A stretch of 64,000 nt of DNA, from the NCBI RefSeq assembly GCF_002222615.2, contig NZ_CP022412.2, forward strand, positions 620,001 through 684,000, in the 5' to 3' direction. Position numbers and translations under genes: made by a program. Each line of letters starts with the position of its first letter. Position 1 is the stretch's first letter. This document shows, one piece after another, positions 28,665 through 38,603 of this stretch. Source of the DNA: Bacteroides caccae (lineage in GTDB: Bacteria; Bacteroidota; Bacteroidia; Bacteroidales; Bacteroidaceae). The notes under the pieces were generated by a model, which ran no database searches, was not told the DNA's origin, and saw nothing but the letters and a program-made list of their open reading frames with translations.

Positions 28665-30095
28665 TTATTTTTCTAATTGAAGTTTTTTTATTCTTATCTG
28701 AGTTTCCAGTTCTTTTATCTCTTCACTTAATGAGACAGAACCCACTTTGTTTTCATTCTCTGCAACATCCGATTGGCGGTCAAACACCATCCGACCTACA
28801 ACAGAATCACCTTTCAACCATATAGCACTGCTATATCGCTCCGAAACAATATTATACCCACCTTGCCATTGAACAAAAGCGTATTCTTTTATCCTCTTCT
28901 CACTATCCTGCAGAATAGGAACAAAGCTTTTTCCCTGTAATTGCCCCTCAGGAACCGGAACTTTACACAACTCACACAATGTGGGATAAATATCCACAAA
29001 TTCTACAACTCCCCCAGCTTTTCCGCCTTTACAATGAGGCACACGGACAATCAATGGAGCACGGGTCGCATGATTCATCAGGTTATGTTTTCCCCAGAAA
29101 CCATGTTCACCCAAATGCCAGCCATGATCTCCTAATATCACTACTATCGTACTCTCTGCCAATCCCAAGCGTTCAAGTTCATCAAGTACTAAACCGATCT
29201 GCGCATCTATGTAACTCACACATGCATAATAACCGTGTTTTGCCTCTCGCTGAAAAGCCTCATCCTTTGTTGTCGTAAATTTCCCATATCCACGAATCTC
29301 ACCGGAGGAAGTAACCTGCTTCGGCAATGCTTTAGGTCGATAAGGATTCGATGCCAACTGAATCTTCTCCCTTTGATATAAATCCCAATATTTCTTAGGA
29401 GCATTGAACGGCAAATGTGGCTTCCAGAAGCCACATGCCAAGAAGAAAGGTACTTTCATCTCTTTCAATCTCCTTAAATCTGCAATCGTCTTCTGCGCTA
29501 CTCTACCATCAATATAAGTTGTATCCGAGACATCAGCCGATTCACAGAACGGTCCTCGCAAAGTCTTAGGGTGGATATAACGGGAAGACTCTTCGTTCTG
29601 CCACAATTCCCACTTATTATATTCAGCCCAATCCTTACCGTAACCATCAGGATATACTCTCCACGGATATTCTGACCAACTACGGGCATGATCGGTTATA
29701 TTATGGAAAACTTTTCCATTGGAAATAACATAATATCCGTTTTTCTTAAAACACTCCGGAAGCGAAAGTGCCTTGGGACAATCTTTCTCTGCATTAGCAT
29801 CGAAAGCAGTAAAACGTTCCGGATAACAAGGATATACTCCTGTAAACAGACTCGCTCTGGAAGCCCCGCTCACAGGAATATTACAATATGCATTTTGAAA
29901 GACCGTAGCCTGCTCCGCCAATCTATCAATGTGAGGAGTCACAATATCCTCTATTCCATAACACCCCAATTCAGGCCGCATATCATCAGCAATGATAAAT
30001 AAAACATTCATCTTATCTTTCTTCTGTCCATAAACATGGGCAGAAGAGACTAAAGTAATCACACCTACAAAATAAAATGATTGAATGCTGCTCAT
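28665..30095 (-). CDS. S1-family sulfatase, iduronate-2-sulfatase-like, serine type
   Basis: The 476-residue product has a signal peptide (1-23). The N-terminal metal ligands are in FIIADDMRPE. The modification motif is SGASRASLFTG, with Ser76 at the formylglycine position (S-x-A-x-R), so maturation needs an anaerobic sulfatase-maturing enzyme rather than the cysteine-dependent system. GDHGWHLGEHGFWGKHN is the hallmark of iduronate-2-sulfatase-like enzymes (probably subfamily S1_7). It removes a sulfate ester from the target glycan in the periplasm. The maturase is not in this window. C-terminal residues form a short coiled coil. Confidence 0.88.
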   Translation of the reverse strand: MSSIQSFYFVGVITLVSSAHVYGQKKDKMNVLFIIADDMRPELGCYGIEDIVTPHIDRLAEQATVFQNAYCNIPVSGASRASLFTGVYPCYPERFTAFDANAEKDCPKALSLPECFKKNGYYVISNGKVFHNITDHARSWSEYPWRVYPDGYGKDWAEYNKWELWQNEESSRYIHPKTLRGPFCESADVSDTTYIDGRVAQKTIADLRRLKEMKVPFFLACGFWKPHLPFNAPKKYWDLYQREKIQLASNPYRPKALPKQVTSSGEIRGYGKFTTTKDEAFQREAKHGYYACVSYIDAQIGLVLDELERLGLAESTIVVILGDHGWHLGEHGFWGKHNLMNHATRAPLIVRVPHCKGGKAGGVVEFVDIYPTLCELCKVPVPEGQLQGKSFVPILQDSEKRIKEYAFVQWQGGYNIVSERYSSAIWLKGDSVVGRMVFDRQSDVAENENKVGSVSLSEEIKELETQIRIKKLQLEK

Positions 30096-30124
30096 AGCTA
30101 TATCCTTTGGAATGTAAAACCAGA

Positions 30125-31099
30125 TTATTTAAAATTAACTCCCTCAAATGAGAATCTATTCTTAGCGTCAGTCTTATATTCTTTCAAATAAGGAGAATAA
30201 GTGTCCACTTTTACCTGTTTCTTTTTCACATCTATATCTACAATACGTAAAAAACCGGTTTGTCCTCTATTCGTTCCTTTCACTCCATCCTGAAAGTTAG
30301 CCAACATCTGATATACCTTATTACCTTGTTCGCCTATACTAACCAACGTCCCAACACCGCCATTCAAAACATGTCCACTAAAGACAAAGAGGATATTGGG
30401 ATATTTGCTCACCAACTTATCCCACATTTGCTCACCATTATTCACCGCATTCTCACCGGTATCCTTTCCCAAACCATATTTCTGCGGCAACCAACGGTCT
30501 CCTTCTCCCATACGCGTATCGTCTGAGTACATATACGCATGCGTATTAATAATCACCTTATGATGCGGATGTTTCTTCACAACCTCTCCCGCCCAATCAA
30601 GTACATTATTACGAGGCCCGAATTCCAAACAAAGAATTAGCCATTTTATTCCGGCAGCTTTGAAAGTATACCATACATTATCCATTTTCCCTTCTTCAAA
30701 CGCACCTCCGAAATTCTTCATCTTACTGTATTTTGCATAAGGAAAATAGTTATTAAACAATTGGGAATCTCTTTTATTCGAATTTTTTCCCAAATCGTGA
30801 TTTCCCATAACAAAAGCATAAGGAACTTTATCATCCATCATATTCAAGGTAGAAGCTGCCACCGCCCACTCTTTATCAATATTGTGATCCGTCATATCCC
30901 CTTGCTGTAAAACAAAATCAATACTATCTGCATGTTCCACCGCCCACTGGGTCTGCGATCTCAGAATGTCCGGGTAAAGTCGTGAATAAGTTTGTATGTC
31001 CGGCAATAAAACCAATCTGACCTGTTTCTGTGTACTGCAACTTGACAATACCAGAATTGTAGTAGCCAATAAAGCTGCCAATCTCAAATGTTTTTTCAT
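30125..31099 (-). CDS. Calcineurin-like metallophosphoesterase lipoprotein
   Basis: The start was placed at ATG 31099 (MKKHLRLAALLATTILVLSSC), giving a normal lipoprotein signal; an upstream ATG at 31120 adds seven residues. Metal-binding motifs are LLPDIQTY (the first Asp without the usual DxH), QQGDMTD, GNHD and NTHAY, and then SGH. It is a periplasmic or surface phosphoesterase. Metallophosphoesterases occur in several Bacteroides PULs with unclear roles. It could act on phosphorylated or other modified glycan parts, but the sequence gives no specificity. Confidence 0.8.
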   Translation of the reverse strand: MKKHLRLAALLATTILVLSSCSTQKQVRLVLLPDIQTYSRLYPDILRSQTQWAVEHADSIDFVLQQGDMTDHNIDKEWAVAASTLNMMDDKVPYAFVMGNHDLGKNSNKRDSQLFNNYFPYAKYSKMKNFGGAFEEGKMDNVWYTFKAAGIKWLILCLEFGPRNNVLDWAGEVVKKHPHHKVIINTHAYMYSDDTRMGEGDRWLPQKYGLGKDTGENAVNNGEQMWDKLVSKYPNILFVFSGHVLNGGVGTLVSIGEQGNKVYQMLANFQDGVKGTNRGQTGFLRIVDIDVKKKQVKVDTYSPYLKEYKTDAKNRFSFEGVNFK

Positions 31100-31127
31100 A
31101 ATATTTCTATTTTTATTCAACTCAGTT

Positions 31128-31170
31128 GAAGGTATGTTGTACTATTGTTACTTAAATAGAACATACCTTC
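31128..31170 (-). terminator. Intercistronic hairpin between DUF2264 and phosphoesterase genes
   Basis: GAAGGTATGTT (31128-31138) pairs with AACATACCTTC (31160-31170), an 11-bp perfect stem. No strong T-tail is present on the minus strand, so it is more likely a processing or attenuating hairpin inside operon B than a full stop. Confidence 0.6.
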
Positions 31171-31181
31171 GAGATTTAATT

Positions 31182-32420
31182 CTAGTTTCTAATAGAACCA
31201 TCTTTCTTTATATCACGACTTCCGCTCCATATTTTAACCGAAGACCATTTCTCAGGCTTGGCCGTCCAGAATTCATCATCCGCCTGTAAACCCAAAGGCA
31301 AGAAAATAAAAGTACACAAATAATTACTGCCAGTAGATACATATCTGTCGGCAATCTCGGGCTGGTGCCCACAAAATCCCAGATTCAGCCATCCATCCTT
31401 ATCAAATGTACCTTTGGCCAATTGTCTTTTCATAACCTTAGTTAGAGCGCAACGCACTTGTGCCGGTTTGATATGTTCAGGTAATAATTTCATCCAGGAT
31501 ACCTGAGCTAATACCTGAAAAGCCCCAAAACGATAGCCCATTGATCTTCCCAATACAGGATAGGTCCCTTCCGGAGATATCATCTTTTCTTGTTGATCAG
31601 CATAACGGATCAGGCGTTGTAACTGTACGTCATAAAAATCAGCCCCTTCCACTTTATGCTCTTTCATGACCGCCAATACATCTATCAACATGGGTTGAAT
31701 CACATAACTGTTGTAATAATCCAAATGAAAATTACGCCCGTCACCATACCAGCCATCTCCTTTATACCATTCTTTATGTCTCTTTAACGCATAGTGAATT
31801 GGTTTCAAATCACATTCACCCGTAAACTCCAATAAGGCCGCTTCAATAGTAGCAGAGAACATCAACCAATTAGACTCTGAAGCCTTGATCCTGCGCGAAG
31901 CTTTCAATTCCTTAATAATTCTCTCTTGAGTCACTTTATCTAACTTCGGCCAAATCTGATCCTTAGAACGTAACAAGCCTTGTGCAAAAAAAGCAGCATC
32001 AACCAACGGCTGTCCTCCAGGCCCATCAAAACGCATATAATCAGGTGATTCCGGGTTTACAGCATTAGCAATAGATTTCACCACTAAATTGGTATATTTA
32101 GCACGAAGCTGACCTTCTTCCGTATCATCAGGAGGTAAATTCAACCATGCAGAAATACCATCAAATGAACGTCCTAAAGCTTCCAAATGCGTCACATTCT
32201 TTCTTGTATTGCCATTGTTTAATCCATCAAAGGTTTCAACAGGCATGTTTTTCCTCAAAGTATTCTGACTCAAATTGGTATATAGCGGATCAATAATCTT
32301 GATCATTGTTTTCACCCAATACTCACGATCCTTACTTTTCTTTGCAAAAGCATTCCCCCCATTTACCAAAAGAGAAAATACTAGAAAAAAGAAGAATATT
32401 CTATGATTTTTATTATTCAT
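31182..32420 (-). CDS. DUF2264 family secreted protein
   Basis: The 412-residue product has a signal peptide (1-26). The helical alpha/alpha-barrel motifs are typical of DUF2264: GRSFDGISAWLNL, DGPGGQPLVDAAFFAQGLL, SNWLMFSATIEAALLEF, KGDGWYGDGRNFHLDYYNSYVIQPM and GRSMGYRFGAFQVL. DUF2264 proteins occur in PULs for uronic-acid glycans and are presumed hydrolases or lyases. The conserved Asp, His and Tyr in GDGRNFHLDYYNSY could be catalytic. It follows SusD after a hairpin. Confidence 0.85.
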   Translation of the reverse strand: MNNKNHRIFFFFLVFSLLVNGGNAFAKKSKDREYWVKTMIKIIDPLYTNLSQNTLRKNMPVETFDGLNNGNTRKNVTHLEALGRSFDGISAWLNLPPDDTEEGQLRAKYTNLVVKSIANAVNPESPDYMRFDGPGGQPLVDAAFFAQGLLRSKDQIWPKLDKVTQERIIKELKASRRIKASESNWLMFSATIEAALLEFTGECDLKPIHYALKRHKEWYKGDGWYGDGRNFHLDYYNSYVIQPMLIDVLAVMKEHKVEGADFYDVQLQRLIRYADQQEKMISPEGTYPVLGRSMGYRFGAFQVLAQVSWMKLLPEHIKPAQVRCALTKVMKRQLAKGTFDKDGWLNLGFCGHQPEIADRYVSTGSNYLCTFIFLPLGLQADDEFWTAKPEKWSSVKIWSGSRDIKKDGSIRN

Positions 32421-32439
32421 AATTTTATAATTATTAGTT

Positions 32440-32472
32440 CTCAGTATCTTCGGTCACACCAAAGATACTGAG
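32440..32472 (-). terminator. Hairpin after SusD of operon B
   Basis: CTCAGTATCTT (32440-32450) pairs with AAGATACTGAG (32462-32472), an 11-bp perfect stem in the 68-base gap between the SusD stop and the DUF2264 start. This is the usual place for a partial terminator that keeps SusCD mRNA above that of downstream enzymes. Confidence 0.65.
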
Positions 32473-32488
32473 ATTTTATCTAAATAAA

Positions 32489-34339
32489 TTAATTAGCTTC
32501 TATTGTTTCCAAAGGAGGAATATTATTTTCAGATCCTGCATATCCCTTATTCTGATTAATATGCCCTTTAGTATTAGAATTAATCGTAGATGCAGGAATA
32601 GGCCATAAGACATGATACGGACTCATTGTAAATTCCACATTAGAAATAGTTTTAACTCCTTTATTATAAAAATCGGTGGACTCCATAATTCTATCATAAA
32701 AGAAATTATCTTCTGAGAAATTATCCATTTTATAGACCTTACCAGTATAAGAGGGTTTTCCCGTTTGTGCAAATATATAAGCAATACGAGTCAACTCTGT
32801 TTTTCTAGGTTCTTCATAATATAACTCTCTCGCACGTTCATCCAAAATTGTTCCAATATTCATATCAGATGCCGCCAAATCACCTGCACCCGCTCTATTT
32901 CTTACTTCATTCACATCATCTGCCGCTTTCTGCAAACTAGCAGCATCGCCTTTCCAACAATAAGCCTCTGCACGCAACAAATAGGTTTCCGCCAAACGAT
33001 ATACATACCAGTCTGTATTACCACCTTCCGGTTGATCTACTCTGTCCGGATCCGGTATAAATAATTTGTAATGCGGCCAACCAAACCAACTACGAATTGT
33101 ATCTTTACACAACAGCTGTCCAGTCTCTCCATAAAGCTGTAAAGGTTTGCCATAATATTTATTTTTCCCCTCCAACTTAGGTTCATTATATACTAAATCC
33201 TCCATATTCATCCAATTTCCTTTTGCATGACGCAAATCATTCGGATCATCCCAAATATACTGGGTAGAATAAGCTGTTCCCCGACAGCGTCCGATTCCAC
33301 GTCCATACTTTTTAACTAGTGAAATTTTAACTGTTCCTGTCGGATCCTTTTTGTCTGTTACTCCCTGTTTACCATCAGGAGTCAATATAGCATTCTTCGT
33401 ATTTCCATAATAAGGCACTGCATTTCTCATCGTTCTGATTCCATCACCTTGGCTTCCTTCTACAAGGTATCTGTCAATAACCAACAAGATAGTCTCTTTA
33501 TTTTCTGCCAATGCCTTATTTTCAGGGCGATGTAAATCCCAAATCACATTTTTAGTAGCATCAGCTTTTTCTGCTCCGAATCTATTTTTCATCAATTCAT
33601 AACGCGGGTCACTTATTACAGCCGTAGCTGCTGTTATGGCTTCATCAAACAAACCGGCAGCCAAATATAACTTTGCCAACAAATGATAGCCTGCCGCACG
33701 TGGAGCTTTTCCTCTATCAACCACCTCAGGCATCCATTGACAAGCAAACTTCATATCATCGATCATTTTATTTAAAATGACCTCACGCTTCGTTGTATAG
33801 AAGTCGAGTTTCGCCTCTGTAAATTCTTTCAATAGTAAAGGCACATCACCAAATTGATTTATCAAACGATAATAGTGATAAGCTCTAAAGAAATAAGCAG
33901 TAGCCAATATCTCGTTCTTCTCCTGTTCAGACGAGTAAGTTGCTTCATCAATACGTGTAATCACAGTATTAGCATACCTAATATTATCATACGCTTCATT
34001 CCAATACCAACCTACTCTATTGGCATTAGGACTATTCAAATTTTTATCAGGCGTAATAACCGCATTTAGATCTTGAGCAACACTTGTTTTGTCCGTAGTT
34101 CCTTCAATAGCTACCTCAGAAAAAATATGTTCGGTAATAATGGCAGGTCCATCTCCATAAAACTCCGCTTTAATCCTTTTCTCACAAGTACCAAGTGCAG
34201 CCCACATACCTTTAGCATCTACCAGAGTATTCTCCGGAGAATAAAATGAAAGAGGTTTAGGTTCCAACCAGCTGTCCCCACAACTCGAAAGAGTTATCGC
34301 AACAGATCCTATTATCACTAATTTACTAATATTATTCAT
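32489..34339 (-). CDS. SusD-family surface glycan-binding lipoprotein (operon B)
   Basis: The 616-residue product has lipoprotein signal [10 protein letters not shown]. It has the SusD TPR region ([28 protein letters not shown]), then [22 protein letters not shown] and the C-terminal region with [19 protein letters not shown] and [11 protein letters not shown], all standard for RagB/SusD. It caps the SusC transporter encoded immediately upstream (22 bases) and delivers oligosaccharide to it at the outer membrane. Confidence 0.93.
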   Translation of the reverse strand: MNNISKLVIIGSVAITLSSCGDSWLEPKPLSFYSPENTLVDAKGMWAALGTCEKRIKAEFYGDGPAIITEHIFSEVAIEGTTDKTSVAQDLNAVITPDKNLNSPNANRVGWYWNEAYDNIRYANTVITRIDEATYSSEQEKNEILATAYFFRAYHYYRLINQFGDVPLLLKEFTEAKLDFYTTKREVILNKMIDDMKFACQWMPEVVDRGKAPRAAGYHLLAKLYLAAGLFDEAITAATAVISDPRYELMKNRFGAEKADATKNVIWDLHRPENKALAENKETILLVIDRYLVEGSQGDGIRTMRNAVPYYGNTKNAILTPDGKQGVTDKKDPTGTVKISLVKKYGRGIGRCRGTAYSTQYIWDDPNDLRHAKGNWMNMEDLVYNEPKLEGKNKYYGKPLQLYGETGQLLCKDTIRSWFGWPHYKLFIPDPDRVDQPEGGNTDWYVYRLAETYLLRAEAYCWKGDAASLQKAADDVNEVRNRAGAGDLAASDMNIGTILDERARELYYEEPRKTELTRIAYIFAQTGKPSYTGKVYKMDNFSEDNFFYDRIMESTDFYNKGVKTISNVEFTMSPYHVLWPIPASTINSNTKGHINQNKGYAGSENNIPPLETIEAN

Positions 34340-34361
34340 AACATTGATTCTTAAAAGTTAA

Positions 34362-37300
34362 TTACATAGTCACATTAATACCAAAAGTATACGTACGAGG
34401 AGTAGGACTACTATTTTCCGGATCCCAAAGTTTAAAATCCGGAGCCCAAACCGCTACATTTCTTACATTAGCATAAACTCTCAATGAGCCTAATCCCAAT
34501 TTAGTAATCCAACGTGATGGAACATTGTATCCGACAGATATATTATCTAATCGAATAAATGATTTTTTCCGATATACAGAAAAACTGTTTCCTCCTGTAC
34601 TGGAATCAATTCTTGCCCACTCATTTGTCGGATTTTCCGGAGTCCAGTATGGTAACTTGTAAGCATTCTGTCTATCATTATATACCGTGGTTCCACTATG
34701 CTTAGCTACATCATATGTACCTTTATGCCCCCAAAGAGAATACAACATGAAAGAAACATCTATATTCTTATATATCTTGAAATCATTGCGCAATGTCCAT
34801 GTAAATTTCGGACTAGTTGTCCCTTGGAATACTTTATCCTCATCTGTATACTGTCCGTTTCCATCAACATCCCTCAACTTAAAATCACCAGGAGCTACAC
34901 CATACTTCTTTGCTTCTTCCGCTTCATCCTGTTGCCAGACTCCAATAACTTCCAATCCCCATATTTCATCCAAAGACTTACCTATAAACCATTTATTCTT
35001 GATATCGTCAGCCTCTTTCTGTCCTACTACGTTCCCATTTTCATCTAAAACATCAACCATATCTCCGTACAGGTGAACAATCTTATTTCTGTTCAAAGTA
35101 AAATTGAATGTTGAACTCCATGCAAAATTCTTTGTATCAATATTCTTCGATGTCAGGCTAAGTTCAATGCCTTTATTCTCTACTTCACCTAAATTAGACA
35201 TCACTGAACTGAATCCGATCAATTCGGGTAATGTACGTTCAATAAGAAGGTCTTTCGTGTTAGCTTTATAAATATCGATATTTCCTTTTAACCGTTCATT
35301 AAATATAGAAAAATCCAATCCTAAGTTGAATGAAGCCGTACGTTCCCATTTTAATTCTTTATTAGCCAAAGAATTCACATAAAGATAGGATCCATTATAA
35401 ACCTTTCCATCCGGACTTACATACATATATTTACTATTACCCATTCTGGCTAAAGCTCTATAAACCCCAATGTCTCTATTACCATTTAATCCCCATGAGA
35501 ACCTTAGCTTTCCATAGTCCAACCAATTTAACTTCTTCAAAAAAGGTTCATCAGAGAATACCCAGCCGACAGCAACTGAGGGGAATACCGCCCGAGGATT
35601 TTTTTGTCCAAACGCAGAATAGCCATCTCTCCGAACCGTACCGGTAATCATATAACGGTTGTCATACGAATAAAATAAACGTGCCATCAATGCATCACCG
35701 GTTCTATATTCATCATTACTACTAATTGTAGGCAATATTCCACCTTTCATATAATGATATCCAAGATCATCATTTGGATCAAATCCTTCATTATTCATTT
35801 CATCACTCCATCTTTGAAACTTCTCCGCATTAAATAAGAAAGTGAAATCCACGTCATGTACTTTGGCGAAAGTTTGTTTCCACTTTACTATATTGTCAAG
35901 TTGCCATAGAAAATCATTTCTAAAAGTTCGTGAAGCAGAACCCCCAAAATCTTTCCAGCTTGGATGTTCCGAAGATTTATGTACATAATCTGTAGCCCAC
36001 TCATATCGTGGAGAGAAATTCATCTGATAAGATATATTAAAAGGTAAAGATACCTTAGCATAGATATTAGCATTCAAATTATTTATCACATTTCTCTTAT
36101 CTGTATAATAAGAATCGATCAAAGGATGCTTCGCTGACGTGTCATCTCCCGGATTCAACTTCATTGTTCCATCTTCATTAGTAGGACTTCCATATGGAGT
36201 CAGCTTCTGATACTGAACCCAATCCGCTCCGATAGCACTGGCATCACGTTGTACAAATTGCGCATTTAATCCCACAGTCAGAAACTTATTTATTTTGGCA
36301 TCCAGATTTAAACGAGTCTTAAATGATTTATATCCGTTATTTACAATAATGCCCTCATTGTCTGTCCATCCCATAGACCAATAATAATTTACCCCTTTTG
36401 TCTTTCCCGAAATACTTGCATTATAATCCTGACGAAGACCATTCTGAAAAACCATATCGGCCCAATCTACAGATTTACCATCCAAATAATTCTGTATTTC
36501 CAAGTTCTTAAAGCCAATTCGACGCAACCAAGTCTCTACAGGATCTCCCGTCGAATTATCATATTTCATCCAATCTTCAATAGAAACATCTGCGGGTAAT
36601 TTACGAGGGTCATTAAACTCATAAGGTCTATGGTTCGGATTTGCACTATTAAAGACATCCGTCCTCCAAGCAGTAAACTCATCTCCCTGATATACTTCAG
36701 GAACTATAGCCTGAGTAGCTACACCTATAGAAGCATCAAAACTAATTGTCGGTTTTTCACTTTTACCCATCTTTGTAGTGATGATAATAACTCCACTAGC
36801 AGAACGCGCTCCGTAAATAGCAGCAGAACTAGCATCCTTCAACACATCAATTTGTTCTATATCATTCGGATTAATATCGGCCAAGTCACCCGGATATATA
36901 ACTCCATCCAATACAATCAACGGATCAGTTCCAGCATTAATTGAGTTCTTTCCACGAATCAAAAGACTTCCACCCGGTTTGGGACCTGCACTAAAACCAA
37001 CACTCAATCCCGGAACATTCGCTCTTAATAAGTCTTGCATGGAGGAAGGACTTTCATTTTCCAACTGCGCAGACTTTACTTGCATTACTGCACCAGTCAA
37101 GTCTCTTTTGCGAGCACTACCATAACCAATCACAACTACTTCATTCAACGTTTCTGAATCTTCTGCCAGACGAATCACAAAATCGCGTTTGTCTTTGACA
37201 GGAATTTCTTGCTGAGCAAATCCTATATATGATACTACAAGGGTAGCTCCGGAAGAAACATTTAAAGTAAAAAATCCGTCAAAATCAGAAATAACTCCAT

Positions 37301-37448
37301 TCGTTGTACCTTTCTCCATTATATTAGCCCCAATAACAGGCTCATTATGTTCATCAGTTATCTTACCTTTCACTGTTACTTTTTGTTGAGCAGACAGTTG
37401 AACGGTAAACAACAGAAAAGCGATTAACCATAAGATTCTCACTTTCAT
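34362..37448 (-). CDS. SusC/RagA-family TonB-dependent outer-membrane transporter (operon B)
   Basis: The start was placed at ATG 37448 (MKVRILWLIAFLLF), which gives a normal signal peptide; ATG 37466 would add six residues. The product has about 1028 residues. In order it has the CarboxypepD_reg-like domain (VTVKGKITDEHNEPVIGANI, DFDGFFTLNV), the plug with DLTGAVMQVKSAQL and the SusC signature DASSAAIYGARSASGVIIITTK, and the beta-barrel ending TYTFGINVTM. No N-terminal STN domain is present. It imports glycan fragments with TonB energy. It lies 47 bases after GH105. Confidence 0.94.
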   Translation of the reverse strand: MKVRILWLIAFLLFTVQLSAQQKVTVKGKITDEHNEPVIGANIMEKGTTNGVISDFDGFFTLNVSSGATLVVSYIGFAQQEIPVKDKRDFVIRLAEDSETLNEVVVIGYGSARKRDLTGAVMQVKSAQLENESPSSMQDLLRANVPGLSVGFSAGPKPGGSLLIRGKNSINAGTDPLIVLDGVIYPGDLADINPNDIEQIDVLKDASSAAIYGARSASGVIIITTKMGKSEKPTISFDASIGVATQAIVPEVYQGDEFTAWRTDVFNSANPNHRPYEFNDPRKLPADVSIEDWMKYDNSTGDPVETWLRRIGFKNLEIQNYLDGKSVDWADMVFQNGLRQDYNASISGKTKGVNYYWSMGWTDNEGIIVNNGYKSFKTRLNLDAKINKFLTVGLNAQFVQRDASAIGADWVQYQKLTPYGSPTNEDGTMKLNPGDDTSAKHPLIDSYYTDKRNVINNLNANIYAKVSLPFNISYQMNFSPRYEWATDYVHKSSEHPSWKDFGGSASRTFRNDFLWQLDNIVKWKQTFAKVHDVDFTFLFNAEKFQRWSDEMNNEGFDPNDDLGYHYMKGGILPTISSNDEYRTGDALMARLFYSYDNRYMITGTVRRDGYSAFGQKNPRAVFPSVAVGWVFSDEPFLKKLNWLDYGKLRFSWGLNGNRDIGVYRALARMGNSKYMYVSPDGKVYNGSYLYVNSLANKELKWERTASFNLGLDFSIFNERLKGNIDIYKANTKDLLIERTLPELIGFSSVMSNLGEVENKGIELSLTSKNIDTKNFAWSSTFNFTLNRNKIVHLYGDMVDVLDENGNVVGQKEADDIKNKWFIGKSLDEIWGLEVIGVWQQDEAEEAKKYGVAPGDFKLRDVDGNGQYTDEDKVFQGTTSPKFTWTLRNDFKIYKNIDVSFMLYSLWGHKGTYDVAKHSGTTVYNDRQNAYKLPYWTPENPTNEWARIDSSTGGNSFSVYRKKSFIRLDNISVGYNVPSRWITKLGLGSLRVYANVRNVAVWAPDFKLWDPENSSPTPRTYTFGINVTM

Positions 37449-37495
37449 AAAACAATGTCTTTCCATTTCGTATAAGTTTAATTATTATTAAAAGG

Positions 37496-38578
37496 CTATT
37501 TCATTTTCAACATCTCAATTCCTGCCATCAAGAATGCTCCAACCCCATATACCTCAGTCATATTCTGAGTCACTTGTTCAGGAGCAGCACTAACCGGTTG
37601 GACATATCCAAGCATGCCATCTTCATGAACATAGCTTTTCAAAGCCTTCCACCCCTTACGGGCAGCTTTTTTATATTTTCTATCTTTCAAAATTCCTTGA
37701 TTCACTCCCCAGCCCAAGCCATAAACAAAAAATCCGGAAGCACTATTTTCAGGGGAAGGATATGAATCCGGATCAAGCATACTGGCATGCCAAGAACCAT
37801 TCTTATCCTGACACTGAACTATAGCGGAAGCCATTTCTTTATAAATGTTCAGATAATAATCATAAGTAGGATGATCTTTAGGCAAAGTTTGCAACAACAA
37901 AGGTATTCCTGCAAACACCCAACCATTACCTCTTCCCCAAAATACCTTCTCGCCATTCTTCTCTCTTTTGGGAATATATCTTCTATCACGATAGTATAAC
38001 TTAGCATCCGCATCATATAAAGAATCTGTAGCTTCTTTAAATTCCCTATCCATAAAAGCCAAATAGTTTTTCTCCGGATAGAGCTTATTCAACAACCCGT
38101 ATACCGGCGGAGCCATAAATAACGCATCACACCATGACCAACGTTCCGACCAATTCTTTGCTCCGAGCCACAAACGGGCCTTCGAAGGTTTAGCAACAAC
38201 AGAATCTACACGGGCAATTGTAGGCTGAATCATTGCAGGATCATGGTATTTCTCATACATACGAATATACATCTGTGCTATAACAAGATCGTCCGCATGA
38301 TAGAGACGTTTTAAGAACCCCCAATGATGTTTCTTCCCTATCTGCATCAGAAAATCATAATAACGGGAGTCTTGAGTATAATCTGCCCATTCTACCATCC
38401 CCCGGAACAAGACTCCGTTTGTCCACGCCAAATCATGATGTTTAACTTTTGACTGATGATTTACCTGCCACATGGCAACTTTATCAATTAACACACGATC
38501 TTGTCCCTTCTTACTTTTCGCTTCTACTGTAGAGAATATCGAAAAAAGACTAAAAACCAAAATAAGTATTTTTCTCAT
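37496..38578 (-). CDS. GH105 unsaturated uronyl hydrolase (YteR-like)
   Basis: The 360-residue product has a signal peptide (1-20). GH105 signatures are YHADDLVIAQMYIRMYE (~93-109), WSWCDALFMAPPVYG with Asp151 as the expected catalytic acid/base, and FWGRGNGWVFAGIPLLL. It hydrates unsaturated galacturonyl or glucuronyl residues at the ends of lyase products, typically rhamnogalacturonan or ulvan fragments. It sits between GH2 (25 bases upstream) and SusC. Confidence 0.92.
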   Translation of the reverse strand: MRKILILVFSLFSIFSTVEAKSKKGQDRVLIDKVAMWQVNHQSKVKHHDLAWTNGVLFRGMVEWADYTQDSRYYDFLMQIGKKHHWGFLKRLYHADDLVIAQMYIRMYEKYHDPAMIQPTIARVDSVVAKPSKARLWLGAKNWSERWSWCDALFMAPPVYGLLNKLYPEKNYLAFMDREFKEATDSLYDADAKLYYRDRRYIPKREKNGEKVFWGRGNGWVFAGIPLLLQTLPKDHPTYDYYLNIYKEMASAIVQCQDKNGSWHASMLDPDSYPSPENSASGFFVYGLGWGVNQGILKDRKYKKAARKGWKALKSYVHEDGMLGYVQPVSAAPEQVTQNMTEVYGVGAFLMAGIEMLKMK

Positions 38579-38603
38579 GGTAAATATAAAATCTCTATAT
38601 TTG

